A DNA stretch of 64,000 nt from NCBI GenBank assembly GCA_944390795.1, contig CALXRI010000011.1, forward strand, positions 42,451 through 106,450, given 5' to 3'. The notes beneath the pieces were generated by a model that searched no databases, was not told the origin of the DNA, and saw only the letters and a list, made by a program, of their open reading frames with translations. Numbering within the stretch: the stretch's first letter is position 1; each line of letters opens with the position of its first letter. The DNA is from an uncultured Victivallales bacterium. Its GTDB lineage: Bacteria; Verrucomicrobiota; Lentisphaeria; Victivallales; UBA1829. The position numbers and the translations under genes are program-made. Below are positions 50,398-60,300 of the stretch, piece by piece.

Positions 50398-51507
50398 ATG
50401 GCTGAAAGCGTATCGGTCAAAATGGATGATCCCAAGAAGAAATTCAAGGGGAAAAAGTTCAGAGTGGCAATCATCGGCTGCGGAGGCATCGCCCAGACCC
50501 ACCTGGCGGCATACAAGGAAATCCCTGAAGTTGAGATCGTCGCCGGCGTGGACATCAACCCGGACAGACTGAAAGTCATGGAGGAAAAGTGGGGACTTCC
50601 CAAAAAGGCTCTTTTCAAAGACTGGAAGGAGATGCTCAGGAAGATCAAACCCGACGCGGTCGACGTCTGCACCCCGAACGGCGTTCACTGCGCCCCCGTT
50701 GTTGACGCCTGTCTCGCCGGATGTCATGCCATGGTCGAAAAACCCATGGCGATGAATCCCGCTGAATGCGAGAAAATGATTGCGGCGGCCAAAAAGGGAA
50801 AGGTCAAGCTCTCCGTCGGATTCCAGCAGCGCTACAACACCAATACGACAGCGCTGATCCAGGCGCGCAAGAACGGTCAGTTCGGCGACATCATGTTCGT
50901 CAGATGCCAGGCGCTCCGCCGCCGCGGCATTCCGAACTGGGGCGTCTTCGGCCAGAAGGAACTCCAGGGCGGCGGTCCGATGATCGACATCGGCGTCCAC
51001 ATTCTGGAGTGCGCATACGAATTCATGGGTTCCCCGAAACCCGTTGCAGCCAGCGGCAATATCTGGACTTACATGGGCAACAAGCCGAGCACGGTCCGGA
51101 ACGCCTGGCCGAACTGGGACTACAAAACCTATACGGTGGAAGACCTCGCGATCGGACAGATCCGCTTCGACAACGGCGCCATTCTCCAGATCGAATCCTC
51201 CTTCGTCGCCCACATTCCGAAAAACGACATTTTCAACTGGTCGGCGATGGGCACCAAGGGCGGCTGCAACTGGGAAAATGCCGAAATCTACACCGACCAG
51301 AACGACCTGATGGTCAATATGACACCGACTTTCGTCGGCAATGCGGACTGGATCTACATGTTCCGGACGAAACTCCAGAACTGGGTCGACGCCTGCACCA
51401 AGGGAACCCCGCAGGGAGCTCCCGGCGAGGCCGGACTTGCCGTCCAGAAGATGCTTGACGGCATCTACCGCTCTGCGGCGGCCGGCAAAGAGGTCACAAT
51501 CAAATAA
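50398..51507 (+). CDS. Gfo/Idh/MocA-family oxidoreductase
   Basis: This 369-residue dehydrogenase is a full-length member. The Rossmann motif VAIIGCGGIAQTHLAAY is at residues 23-39, the signature MVEKPMAMNPAECEKM near 112, and the substrate-domain segment QGGGPMIDIGVHILECAYEF carries the catalytic Asp and His. It should oxidise a sugar or sugar acid with NAD(P)+. It is transcribed alone and ends in a clear terminator. Confidence 0.95.
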   Translation: MAESVSVKMDDPKKKFKGKKFRVAIIGCGGIAQTHLAAYKEIPEVEIVAGVDINPDRLKVMEEKWGLPKKALFKDWKEMLRKIKPDAVDVCTPNGVHCAPVVDACLAGCHAMVEKPMAMNPAECEKMIAAAKKGKVKLSVGFQQRYNTNTTALIQARKNGQFGDIMFVRCQALRRRGIPNWGVFGQKELQGGGPMIDIGVHILECAYEFMGSPKPVAASGNIWTYMGNKPSTVRNAWPNWDYKTYTVEDLAIGQIRFDNGAILQIESSFVAHIPKNDIFNWSAMGTKGGCNWENAEIYTDQNDLMVNMTPTFVGNADWIYMFRTKLQNWVDACTKGTPQGAPGEAGLAVQKMLDGIYRSAAAGKEVTIK

Positions 51508-51530
51508 CGCCTTTTTTCGATAAAAAAGCA

Positions 51531-51575
51531 GAAAAAATCCTCGCGGGACGGTCGCCCCGACGGGGATTTTTTTTT
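51531..51575 (+). terminator. Terminator after the Gfo/Idh gene
   Basis: The sequence from AAAAAATCC (51532-51540) to GGGGATTTTTTTTT (51562-51575) forms an A/T-flanked stem with a GC-rich centre and ends in nine T on the plus strand, 24 bases after the stop at 51507. Confidence 0.8.
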
Positions 51576-51600
51576 GCACGGGAAACGTTCCTGAATGAAT

Positions 51601-51625
51601 TACCGCGATGCCGTGCATCGCGGTA
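51601..51625. repeat. Perfect 11-bp inverted repeat hairpin
   Basis: TACCGCGATGC and GCATCGCGGTA flank a 3-base loop. It lies between two convergent genes, 16 bases after the minus-strand permease stop. It lacks a long T tract on that strand and has a short one on the plus strand, so a terminator role is possible but not clear. Confidence 0.6.
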
Positions 51626-51640
51626 TGAACTGATTTTTTA

Positions 51641-52669
51641 TCAGACGCGGGATTCGAAGTCGATCCGCGGATCCGCAATCACGTAAAGCAGATCGGAAAG
51701 CAGAATGCCGGAAAGCGTCAGCGCTCCCCCGAATGCAAACAGCGCCATCAGCAGCGGAATGTCGCGGCTGCTCAGCGCCAGCATCGACAGCGATCCCATG
51801 CCGGGAATGTTGAACACATATTCCACAAGAATGCTGCCGGCGACCAGCGACGGAAGAATTCCCGCGAACAGAGTGATCATGATAATCAGCGCGTTGCGGA
51901 ACGCGTGCTTCATGATGACGCTCCATTCCCCGAGACCCTTGGCGCGCGCGGTCCTGATGTAATCCTGATGAATCACCTCCAGCATTCCCGAACGCGTGAA
52001 ACGCGCAAGTCCGGCAAAGCCTGCGTAACTCAGACAGAAGACGGGAAGCACGTAATGCCAGAGCGTGTTTCCGACGATTCTCCAGGTCGACATTCCCTGC
52101 GCAACCTCCGGAAAAATGCCCTTGAGCGGGAAGAGCGGCAGATAACCTCCTCTGCACAGCATGGCCTGCAGCATGAGGGCCACCCACAGGACCGGCAGGG
52201 AATAGAGGAAAAAGAGGAAAAAGGTGATGATATTATCCAGTTTCGTATCCGGCCTGACCGCGGAAAAAATGCCGAGGGGTATCGCCAGAAGATAAGTCAC
52301 AAGAATGGCAAGAAGATTCAAGCTCACAGTTACGGGAAGACGCTCCAGGATCAGTCCCGTTACGGGTCGGCCCTTGTCCACGGCCGCGGACTCCCCGAAA
52401 TCCCCGTGAAGCACCCGTTCCAGCCAGAGAAGGAAGCCGACCGGAACCGGTTTGTCCAGATGAAGCTTTTCCCGGAGGGACTGATTGCGCGCCAGCGTGT
52501 TCTGATCGGAAGACATCTGCGTTCCCGCGCCTTCTCCGAGCATGGAGCTGCGGGTCGGGTCGCCCGGGGCAAGACGCATCAGGACATAACTGGCGAACAG
52601 AATAATGAACAATGTCACCATCCCGAGCAGACAGCGTTTCAGCAGATACGGGAAAAAACCTTCCTTCAT
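51641..52669 (-). CDS. ABC transporter permease, DppB/OppB-like (orphan)
   Basis: This 342-residue inner-membrane permease has about six transmembrane segments, beginning RCLLGMVTLFIILFASYVL, the N-terminal periplasmic region, and the EAA loop YIRTARAKGLGEWSVIMKHA that contacts the ATPases. The segment EYVFNIPGMGSLSMLA is typical of the DppB subgroup for di- and oligopeptides or related solutes. The partner permease, ATPases and binding protein are all missing from its flanks. An AAGGAG site precedes the ATG at 52669. It is monocistronic here. Confidence 0.93.
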   Translation of the reverse strand: MKEGFFPYLLKRCLLGMVTLFIILFASYVLMRLAPGDPTRSSMLGEGAGTQMSSDQNTLARNQSLREKLHLDKPVPVGFLLWLERVLHGDFGESAAVDKGRPVTGLILERLPVTVSLNLLAILVTYLLAIPLGIFSAVRPDTKLDNIITFFLFFLYSLPVLWVALMLQAMLCRGGYLPLFPLKGIFPEVAQGMSTWRIVGNTLWHYVLPVFCLSYAGFAGLARFTRSGMLEVIHQDYIRTARAKGLGEWSVIMKHAFRNALIIMITLFAGILPSLVAGSILVEYVFNIPGMGSLSMLALSSRDIPLLMALFAFGGALTLSGILLSDLLYVIADPRIDFESRV

Positions 52670-52821
52670 GCAGGTCTCCTTGATTTTCCGGGATTCACAA
52701 GATAATCTGATGCGTTCCGTTTGTCAAGACCGGATTGCACGGAAAAATTCTGAAAAAGACAAGATTTTTCCCCGGCGGGGGCATCGCTTCCCGAGAACAT
52801 CTTTTTTTTCTTTTTTCCGAT

Positions 52822-52850
52822 TTGCAAAAACAGTCCCTTGCGTTTAAACT
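52822..52850 (+). promoter_or_regulatory. Promoter of the sugar isomerase/epimerase gene
   Basis: TTGCAA (52822-52827) and TAAACT (52845-52850) are spaced by 17 bases, 36 bases before the ATG at 52887. Confidence 0.45.
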
Positions 52851-52886
52851 ATCCCCCAATCAGGATTCAACCGGGGGAAAACTTTT

Positions 52887-53678
52887 ATGAAACTGTCCAT
52901 GATGTCACTGATAATGAAAGGGAGATACGCTCCCGCGGAAATTATCCGGACCGCACTCGATTGCGGTATGGAGGCGATTGACTGGGTCACGACTCACAAT
53001 GCCCCAGCGTCGGAACTCCGGAAACGCTGCGATGACGCAGGGCTTCCGGTCATTGCGCACACTCCGCTGCTGCGGGGGTTCATTGAGGAGTCTCCTGATG
53101 CGCTGGACGAATTCAAGCGTTCCGTGGATGACGCGCTCACGCTCGGTGCGCCGCTCATGATGGTGCCGCCGTTCGCTCACAAGCGCATCATGGCCCCCGA
53201 GGAAGACCGCAGGCTCTGGATCGAACATTACCGGATGATGCTTCCGGTCGCGCGCAGGGCGGGACTTACTCTGACTTTCGAAAGCACGGCGCTGGACCGC
53301 AGTCCGATCGTTACGGCGGATGAGTCGCTGGAAGTGCTGCGCGCGGTTCCCGGACTCCGTCTGACCTTCGACAACGGCAACGTCGCAACGGCGGAAAACG
53401 ATGCCGACGCTTTCCGCAGGGTGCGGGATTACGTCGATCACGTCCATTTCAAGGACTGGATCATAACCGATCATCCGATTCCCGGGGGCGACCGGAAACG
53501 CGACGGGCGCTATTACACGCTGGCTCTGATCGGAAAGGGAAATATCGATTTCCATGCGACCTGGAAGGCGATGCGGGAAAGCGGATATGCCGGATACGTC
53601 AATCTGGAAACCTGCGCTCCGGATGGAAATCTTCCGGAGGCGCTGAAGCGGATATGCGATGCTCTGCGTGACTGGTGA
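52887..53678 (+). CDS. Sugar phosphate isomerase/epimerase (AP endonuclease 2-like barrel)
   Basis: This 263-residue TIM-barrel protein resembles xylose-isomerase-like sugar epimerases. The expected metal ligands are visible: Glu in LTLTFESTA, Asp in LTFDNGNVA, His in DHVHFKDWI and Glu in YVNLETCAP. The substrate cannot be read from the sequence; tagatose-, hydroxypyruvate- or inositol-type substrates are known in the family. A GGGGGA site precedes the ATG. The gene stands alone between the orphan permease (divergent) and the efflux operon. Confidence 0.9.
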   Translation: MKLSMMSLIMKGRYAPAEIIRTALDCGMEAIDWVTTHNAPASELRKRCDDAGLPVIAHTPLLRGFIEESPDALDEFKRSVDDALTLGAPLMMVPPFAHKRIMAPEEDRRLWIEHYRMMLPVARRAGLTLTFESTALDRSPIVTADESLEVLRAVPGLRLTFDNGNVATAENDADAFRRVRDYVDHVHFKDWIITDHPIPGGDRKRDGRYYTLALIGKGNIDFHATWKAMRESGYAGYVNLETCAPDGNLPEALKRICDALRDW

Positions 53679-53824
53679 AAAGATTCCCATCTCCGTCAGG
53701 GGAGGGGAGCCACGTTCCGTTTTTTGCGGGATATTTCGGATGTTGCGCAATAAAGACGCATCGCGGCGCGTTATGTCATAGGTTGTAAAATTATCTCTGG
53801 AATCAAATAAGGATGGGACTTTTC

Positions 53825-55132
53825 ATGAAATCAACACTTAAACTCATCATTCTCATCGTCGTCATTGCCGCCCTTGCTGTTCTGGCAGTATGGGGCTATC
53901 GGAGCTACTCCGACACCGGCGAGAAAACCGTCTTCCGGACCGACCGTCTCGGGAAGGCGGAACTGATGCGCACCATCAGTGCGACGGGCACGGTCGAGCC
54001 CGAGGAACTGGTCAATGTCGGCGCCCAGGTTCAGGGCATGATCGCGAAGTTCGGGACCGATGCCGCGGGGAAGAGCGTCGATTACGGCTCCGTCATCCGG
54101 GAAGGCGACATCCTCGCCCTGATTGACGATTCGCTGTATTCCGCCGAACTCAAATCCGCCGAGGCCGAACAGCTTCAGGCAAAGGCTTCGATTCAAAGTG
54201 CAAAAGCGAATATCCAGCAGTCCGAGGCGAAATACAAGCTTGCTCTTCAGGAATGGGACCGTGCCCGGCAACTCTATCCGACCAACGCCATAGCCAAGAC
54301 GACCTATGACACGGCGAAAGCGGATTATGACGCCGCAGTTGCCGACCTGGCCATTCAGAAGGCGAGTCTCGCACAGGCCGAAGCCTCCCTTGCCGCCGCG
54401 AATGCCGCGCAGGAACGCGCCGCGCGCAATCTCGGATACTGCACAATCAAATCCCCCGTGGACGGCGTCATCATCGACCGCCGCGTCAGCATCGGACAGA
54501 CCGTCGTTTCCAGCATGAGCGCGCCGAGTCTCTTTCTGATCGCCAAGGACCTCAAGCGGATGCAGATCTGGGTTTCCGTCAATGAAGCCGATGTCGGCAT
54601 GATCAAAATCGGACAGCCGGTCATTTTCTCCGTGGACGCATTCCAGGGACGCGAGTTCAAGGGCGAAGTGCAGAAAATCCGTCTGAACGCCACGATGTCG
54701 CAGAATGTTGTCACCTATGTCGTCGAGGTCGGAACGGACAACTCCGACGGCACGCTTCTGCCCTATCTGACCGCCAATGTCAAGTTCATCCTCGACCAGC
54801 GGAATTCCGCCTTCTCCGTGCCGAACGCGGCGCTCCGCTTCAAGCCGGACGCTTCCGATCTCAAGCCGGAATACCAGTTTGCGCTCTCGGAGGAGCTGCC
54901 CAGGGGGGAACGCTACATCTGGACGGTTGAAAATGAAGTGCTCAAACCGCTGAAGGTCAAGACAGGTCTCAATACCGGAACGGAAACGGAAATTATCGCC
55001 GACACTCTTTCCGAAGGCCTTGTCTATGTGACGGGCAAGGAAACCGTCAAAGTGATTGAAAATGCGGGCGCAAATTCCTCGAGTCCGTTCCTGCCCACCC
55101 CGCCGCACAGAAGGAATCAGAAGAAAAAATGA
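53825..55132 (+). CDS. MacA-like periplasmic adaptor of a tripartite efflux pump
   Basis: This 435-residue protein has one N-terminal membrane anchor (LKLIILIVVIAALAVLAVWGY). It then has the split lipoyl domain (ATGTVEPEELVNVGAQVQGM at the first half, NLGYCTIKSPVDGVIIDRRV at the second), a long coiled-coil hairpin at about residues 100-195 rich in Ala, Lys and Glu, and a beta-barrel domain. This is the adaptor that links the MacB transporter to an outer-membrane channel. The start at 53825 has a GGGA site; an ATG at 53813 sits within that site. The next gene overlaps by 4 bases. Confidence 0.92.
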   Translation: MKSTLKLIILIVVIAALAVLAVWGYRSYSDTGEKTVFRTDRLGKAELMRTISATGTVEPEELVNVGAQVQGMIAKFGTDAAGKSVDYGSVIREGDILALIDDSLYSAELKSAEAEQLQAKASIQSAKANIQQSEAKYKLALQEWDRARQLYPTNAIAKTTYDTAKADYDAAVADLAIQKASLAQAEASLAAANAAQERAARNLGYCTIKSPVDGVIIDRRVSIGQTVVSSMSAPSLFLIAKDLKRMQIWVSVNEADVGMIKIGQPVIFSVDAFQGREFKGEVQKIRLNATMSQNVVTYVVEVGTDNSDGTLLPYLTANVKFILDQRNSAFSVPNAALRFKPDASDLKPEYQFALSEELPRGERYIWTVENEVLKPLKVKTGLNTGTETEIIADTLSEGLVYVTGKETVKVIENAGANSSSPFLPTPPHRRNQKKK

Positions 55133-55821
55133 GTCTCATTGAACTGAAATCCGTTACAAAGACCTATTTTCTCGGCGAGATCGACGTGCCTGTTCTCAAG
55201 GGGATCACGATGAACATCGAGAAAGGCGAATACGTCGCGCTGATGGGCGCATCCGGCTCCGGAAAGAGCACGCTGATGAATATCCTGGGCTGCCTTGACC
55301 GGCCGACCACAGGAGAGTATTTTCTCGAAGGCGAGGAGGTCGGTTCCCTTTCCGGCGATCGGCGCGCACAGGTCCGGAACCGCCATATCGGCTTTGTCTT
55401 CCAGAGCTTCAACCTGCTGCCAAGAACCAGCGCGCTGGAGAATGTCATCATGCCGCTCTTCTATACCGCAGGTTCACTTTCAACCCGCGAGGCTCAGGAG
55501 CGCGGGCGCGCCATGCTTCAGCGGGTCGGGCTCGGCGAGCGGATGGACCACTATCCCTCGCAGCTCTCCGGCGGGCAGCAGCAGCGCGTCGCCATCGCGC
55601 GCGCCCTGATCAACCATCCGCCTGTTCTGTTCGCAGACGAACCCACCGGAAATCTCGACTCGAAGACCAGCGTCGATGTGATGAAGATTTTCGAGGAACT
55701 CAACAAGGAGGGAATTACGATCATCCTTGTCACCCATGCAAAGGAAGTCGCCGACTATGCGAAGCGGACCATCCACATACACGACGGACTGCTCGTGAGC
55801 GGCGCCTACGGAGGAGAATAA
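55129..55821 (+). CDS. MacB-type ABC transporter ATPase
   Basis: This 230-residue ATPase has Walker [10 protein letters not shown] at residues 40-48, the signature [15 protein letters not shown] near 146 and Walker [13 protein letters not shown] near 166, the typical set of the MacB/LolD group. It supplies ATP hydrolysis to the membrane protein encoded next. In E. coli MacB the ATPase is fused to the permease; here they are separate, as is common outside Proteobacteria. Its ATG overlaps the adaptor stop (ATGA). Confidence 0.96.
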   Translation: MSLIELKSVTKTYFLGEIDVPVLKGITMNIEKGEYVALMGASGSGKSTLMNILGCLDRPTTGEYFLEGEEVGSLSGDRRAQVRNRHIGFVFQSFNLLPRTSALENVIMPLFYTAGSLSTREAQERGRAMLQRVGLGERMDHYPSQLSGGQQQRVAIARALINHPPVLFADEPTGNLDSKTSVDVMKIFEELNKEGITIILVTHAKEVADYAKRTIHIHDGLLVSGAYGGE

Positions 55822-55822
55822 G

Positions 55823-57184
55823 ATGTCTCTGATACGAACCATTGAAGTGGCCTTGAAGGCCCTCAGACGCAATCCGACACGCGCGCTGCTGACCGCGCTC
55901 GGCATTGTGATCGGCATCGCCGCCGTGATTACGATGATGGAAATCGGCAACGGCTCCTCGACGGCGATCCGTTCCTCCATCGAAAAAATGGGCGCGAATT
56001 CCATCATGGTGCTGCCGGGAGCGCCGCGAGTGCCGGGCGGCGTGCGCCAGGGAATGGGCAACAGCATGTCGCTCACACCGGATGACTGCGCCGCGATTTT
56101 GGCCGAATGCCAGAGCGTGGACAAGGCAGTTCCGATTGTCCGTGCCTCCTCGACGCAGGTGATTGCCGGGAACAAGAACTGGATGCCGAACACGATCGTC
56201 GGTTCCGATCCCGAATATTTCGAGATCCGGGACTGGGACGTTTCCGAAGGACGCGTCTTCACCCGGCGCGAAGTGGACACCCGCGCACGCGTCTGTGTCG
56301 TAGGGACCAAGATCGTGCAGGAACTCTTCGGCGGCAATTCTCCCGTTGATTCCGAAATCCGCATCCGGAATGTGACCTTCACCGTGATCGGCGTGCTCCA
56401 GTCGAAGGGCGCAAACATGATGGGGTTTGACGAGGACGACATTATCGTCGCGCCGTGGACCACGATCCGCCTCCGCGTGACCGGGCTCAAAACCGGCGAT
56501 CCGACCAACACGACCAGCGAGGCAACCACCTCGCCGAGCTCTCTGTATTCCGCCGAGGGCGTTGCGTTCTATCCCGAACATGCGGAGAATTTTGAAACCG
56601 ACACGCTGCATACGCCGAAGTTCACGCAGGTCGATCAGATCATGCTGACCGCGCTCGTTCCGGAAAAGGTCAATGATGCGATTGATGAAGTGACCCGTCT
56701 TCTCCGTGAACGGCACAGAATCGGTCCGGACAAGGAGGACGACTTCCACGTCCGCAACTTCGCCGAGTTCATGAAAACGCTGAACAGCACGTCGACGCTG
56801 ATGACCAATCTTCTGCTGGTCGTCGCCATGATTTCGCTGGCTGTCGGCGGAGTCGGCATCATGAACATCATGCTGGTCTCCGTCACCGAGCGCACGCGTG
56901 AAATCGGACTGCGCATGGCCGTCGGGGCGCGCTCGCGCGACATTCTCAAGCAGTTTCTCGTCGAATCCATCCTGCTCTGTCTTGTCGGCGGACTGGTGGG
57001 CATTCTTCTCGGACGCGGCGCGGCGATGATGGTCAAATATCATCTGAACTGGCCGATTGAACCCAGTCCCGGCGGAATGATTGCCGCAGTTCTCGTTTCG
57101 GCGGCTGTCGGGATCATCTTCGGATTCTATCCCGCGTGGAAAGCCTCGAAACTTGATCCGATCGAAGCGTTGCGTTACGAGTGA
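55823..57184 (+). CDS. MacB/FtsX-type ABC transporter permease
   Basis: This 453-residue membrane protein has one N-terminal transmembrane helix (ALLTALGIVIGIAAVITMM), a large periplasmic domain at about residues 45-325, and three C-terminal helices (LLLVVAMISLAVGGVGIMNI, FLVESILLCLVGGLVGILL, AAVLVSAAVGIIFGFYPAW). The conserved TERTREIGLRMAVGARSRDI loop and final KLDPIEALRYE are diagnostic of MacB. With the two preceding genes it should export a peptide, lipid or toxic compound. No TolC-type gene is nearby. A bidirectional terminator follows. Confidence 0.95.
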   Translation: MSLIRTIEVALKALRRNPTRALLTALGIVIGIAAVITMMEIGNGSSTAIRSSIEKMGANSIMVLPGAPRVPGGVRQGMGNSMSLTPDDCAAILAECQSVDKAVPIVRASSTQVIAGNKNWMPNTIVGSDPEYFEIRDWDVSEGRVFTRREVDTRARVCVVGTKIVQELFGGNSPVDSEIRIRNVTFTVIGVLQSKGANMMGFDEDDIIVAPWTTIRLRVTGLKTGDPTNTTSEATTSPSSLYSAEGVAFYPEHAENFETDTLHTPKFTQVDQIMLTALVPEKVNDAIDEVTRLLRERHRIGPDKEDDFHVRNFAEFMKTLNSTSTLMTNLLLVVAMISLAVGGVGIMNIMLVSVTERTREIGLRMAVGARSRDILKQFLVESILLCLVGGLVGILLGRGAAMMVKYHLNWPIEPSPGGMIAAVLVSAAVGIIFGFYPAWKASKLDPIEALRYE

Positions 57185-57202
57185 GCGCGGGATGCGCTCC
57201 TG

Positions 57203-57249
57203 ACAAAAAAAACTCCGTTCCGGCAGACAGGCGGAACGGAGTTTTTTTG
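57203..57249. terminator. Bidirectional terminator between the efflux operon and locus D
   Basis: The arms AACTCCGTTCCG (57211-57222) and CGGAACGGAGTT (57232-57243) form a 12-bp stem flanked by an A run on the left and a T run on the right. It can stop both the plus-strand MacB transcript and the minus-strand locus D transcript. Confidence 0.9.
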
Positions 57250-57354
57250 TGGTCATGAACCCTGCTTCACTTCCGGAAAAACCGGCCGTCGGGATGCGGA
57301 TCCATTCAAAAAAATGTCCTGGATGCCCCGATCCTCTGAATCCGGGGCAGTCAC

Positions 57355-60300
57355 TCATTTTTCCTCTGTGATCAGAACCGCCCGGAAGTTATCGCAGTCC
57401 ACGTTGACCTTCAGAAGATCGCCGTCGACGGTTCCGATACGGGTGCGCCCCATGGTTTCCATATCGTATGCGGCAAGTTTTGCATCCGGTGCGAATCCGA
57501 GTTTTTTCCGGTCGAGCCGGATAGTCGCCTGCGCTTCTCCGGCATAATTGTTGGGCGCGTCACGCACGACGATCAGCAGCGCCTTTCCGGGACGCAGATA
57601 GGTTGCGAGGAAACCTTTGCTTGCGCGGTCGATGTCCGTCGGATCGGGCTGGAAGCCGAATTCCAGGAGTTTTGCACCGTTTTCGGGATCCCAGTAACCG
57701 TGGAATTTCACGTCATCCTCTGCGATTCCGAAGAGATCGAGCCACATCATGCGCAGTTCCTCGAGTCCGGACGTGAAGGCGCTCTGGAGATGGATGTCAT
57801 GCAGGAGCAGCAGCGACCACAGCTGGCGCTGGTTGTTCGCCGTGAGGATCTTTCCGGAACCGCCGTAGTCAAGCGTCTTCGTCGTGACATCATGAAATCC
57901 GGGCACGACACCGAACTGCCGGCAGGAAAAGAGCATCTGGAAAATATCCATCCGGTAGGTGTCGAAATAACGTCCCTCCGGCGGGATGCGGTCGCTCCAT
58001 ACCATGACTTCTCCGTCATAGTCAATGTCGGCAAAGCTCAGAATGGGCAGAATCGGACATCCGCTGACATGCAGATAAATGATTCCGTCTTCCGGGCGGT
58101 AGCGCTTGACCAGAGCATAAATCCTCCGGTGGAATTCACGCTGATTCCGGATGTCGCGCGTCGCACGCCGGACCCCGCCTTCTCCGAGGTAACCGGATCC
58201 TGCCAGTTCATTGGTCGACGCTCCGGGCAGCCAGTCATCATAGTAAAGCCCCCTTACGCCGGTGGTCCGGAACAGCCTGTCAACCGTCCAGATGTGCCAT
58301 TCGCCCCAGCTGAAGGCCTTTGTGTCAATGGTCTGTTCGTTCCAGCCGGGGTTCGTGACCAGGCGCTGCGGCAGACGCTGCCACTCCTTTTCATAGCGGA
58401 GCCATTCCGGAGTGCGTTTATTCAGATCCTTTTTCTCGCGTGTTTCGCGGTAGCCTCCGAAATGCATGCTCACACACGGGATTTTATCCTTCAGAATGGA
58501 ACGGTCCGTTTTTGCCGGGAAGCCCTCGGCGGGGATTGCCTCGCCGGGTGAACGCGCCCACCAGTCATAACTGTAATCGACGCGATTGTGAATCCGCGGA
58601 TCAATGTAGCGGCGTCCGGAGCGCGTCCAGCCCCGCCAGTGTTTCGGCCTGGCTTTGACGGGTCCCGCGTGCAGCATGAACGAGAGCGTGAAGGGCTGCG
58701 TGATTTTCTTCTCGGCTCCGATCACCTCAATCCGGAAAATGCGCTTGCCGGCGGTCTCGAGGCACTGCAGCGTCTTCGGATTGTCTTCCGGATAATAGAA
58801 CTGGTCGGATTCGATCATCCACTGGAGACAGCGGTCCGGATTGCCGATTGTGATGACGCCTTTGCTGCCGAGTGGCGTGACCGGAGATTTCCAGTTGTTT
58901 TCCCAGGTTGCGGAGCGGCGCGCCTCATGGAAGAGAAGCGTCGCTTCCGAAGGGTGGAACGGAATGTCCATCTGCAGGCGTTCGGCAACCAGTCCCCCCT
59001 CTGGCGGGATAAAGGTAAGCGAAAAATCCATGAATCCATCATATTCCACCGTGAGTTTTCCCGTGACTTTCAGTTTCCCGAGAGAACCTTCGCCCTCCCA
59101 TACGGCTCTGGTCGGTGTTGCGGAGACGCGCCGGATTTTCGAGAAGGTCAGGAGCGATTCCCTGCCACCGTTTTTCAGCATCCAGCAGATCGGCCCGGCA
59201 AGCACTTCGCGATTCTGATTGACGATTTGCTGCGGCATCAGCGACTTTCCGAAGTGATAGGTGCGGCCCCAGACCGTGGCGGAATCCATGCCGGCCTTGA
59301 GCGGTTCGAAACCGGGCAGAACCACATCCTCGCTGCCGATTTTATTGCCGACCCAGGGAAAATCCGGCAGTTTCCGGAAAATCGTGCCGGTCTTCGCGCC
59401 GGTCCGCGCAAAGGTTGCCTCAAGGCGGTAGTTTCCGGAGGGAATGTTGCCGTATTTCAGCGTCGCAGGCGCAAATCCGCCCTTTTCCGCGACGGCGGAA
59501 ACCTGTGCGATGATTTTTCCCGCGGAATCGCGAAGACGAATCTGTGCGCGGTCGCCTTCCCGGGCGAGAAGACTTGTCAGCATCACCCGGAGCGTCTGTG
59601 CGGAAACCGCCTCATCGTAATGCAAGGAGAGCTGATCCTTTACTTGTTTCGGGAACTCTTTTTCAGCGGCCAGCGCTGCCGCCTCCTCCGGGGTCAGCGG
59701 CCGGTCGAAAATGCGGAACGAGCGAATGCCGATCGCACCGTAGGGTTCTTTTCCGATTTTCATTTTTTCCGCCTGCTGCGGGGCATCATGAATGATATGG
59801 CGTCCGGTGTGGAAATCATCCTCGGCGGCAAGCGCTTCCGAAGGACGGCCGACCGTGAAGAAGCTTCCGGGATTGCGGAAGAGAAAATCAACGGGAATCA
59901 GCGTCTGACGTTCTTTTCCGTCTACATAGAGACGAACCATCCGCTTCTGCCAGGAGAACGCGATATGGCGCCAGACGCCTTGTTTCGGGGTTTCACAAAA
60001 GCTCCAGACGAGGCGAGTCCGTTTATTCCAGAGTCCGCCTCCGACTTCAAAAGGCTGCCAGAGACGCAGGATCGCAAAAACCTCCTCCTTGCCCGGCCAT
60101 TGAAAGTAAGGGTTCCAGACCCGCTGCTCCGGCGCAGTGTCACACTCCTTGACAAAGAAAGCGACGGTTCCCTGTTCCTTTTGTATGTTTCCCTTCTGAG
60201 AAAAACGGAAGAAGTCGCCCTTTTTGGTAAAAAGGAAGTAAGCGCTTCCATCTTTTTCCTTTGCGATTTTCACCTGCCCGGAAGTTTGAATGCTTTTATC

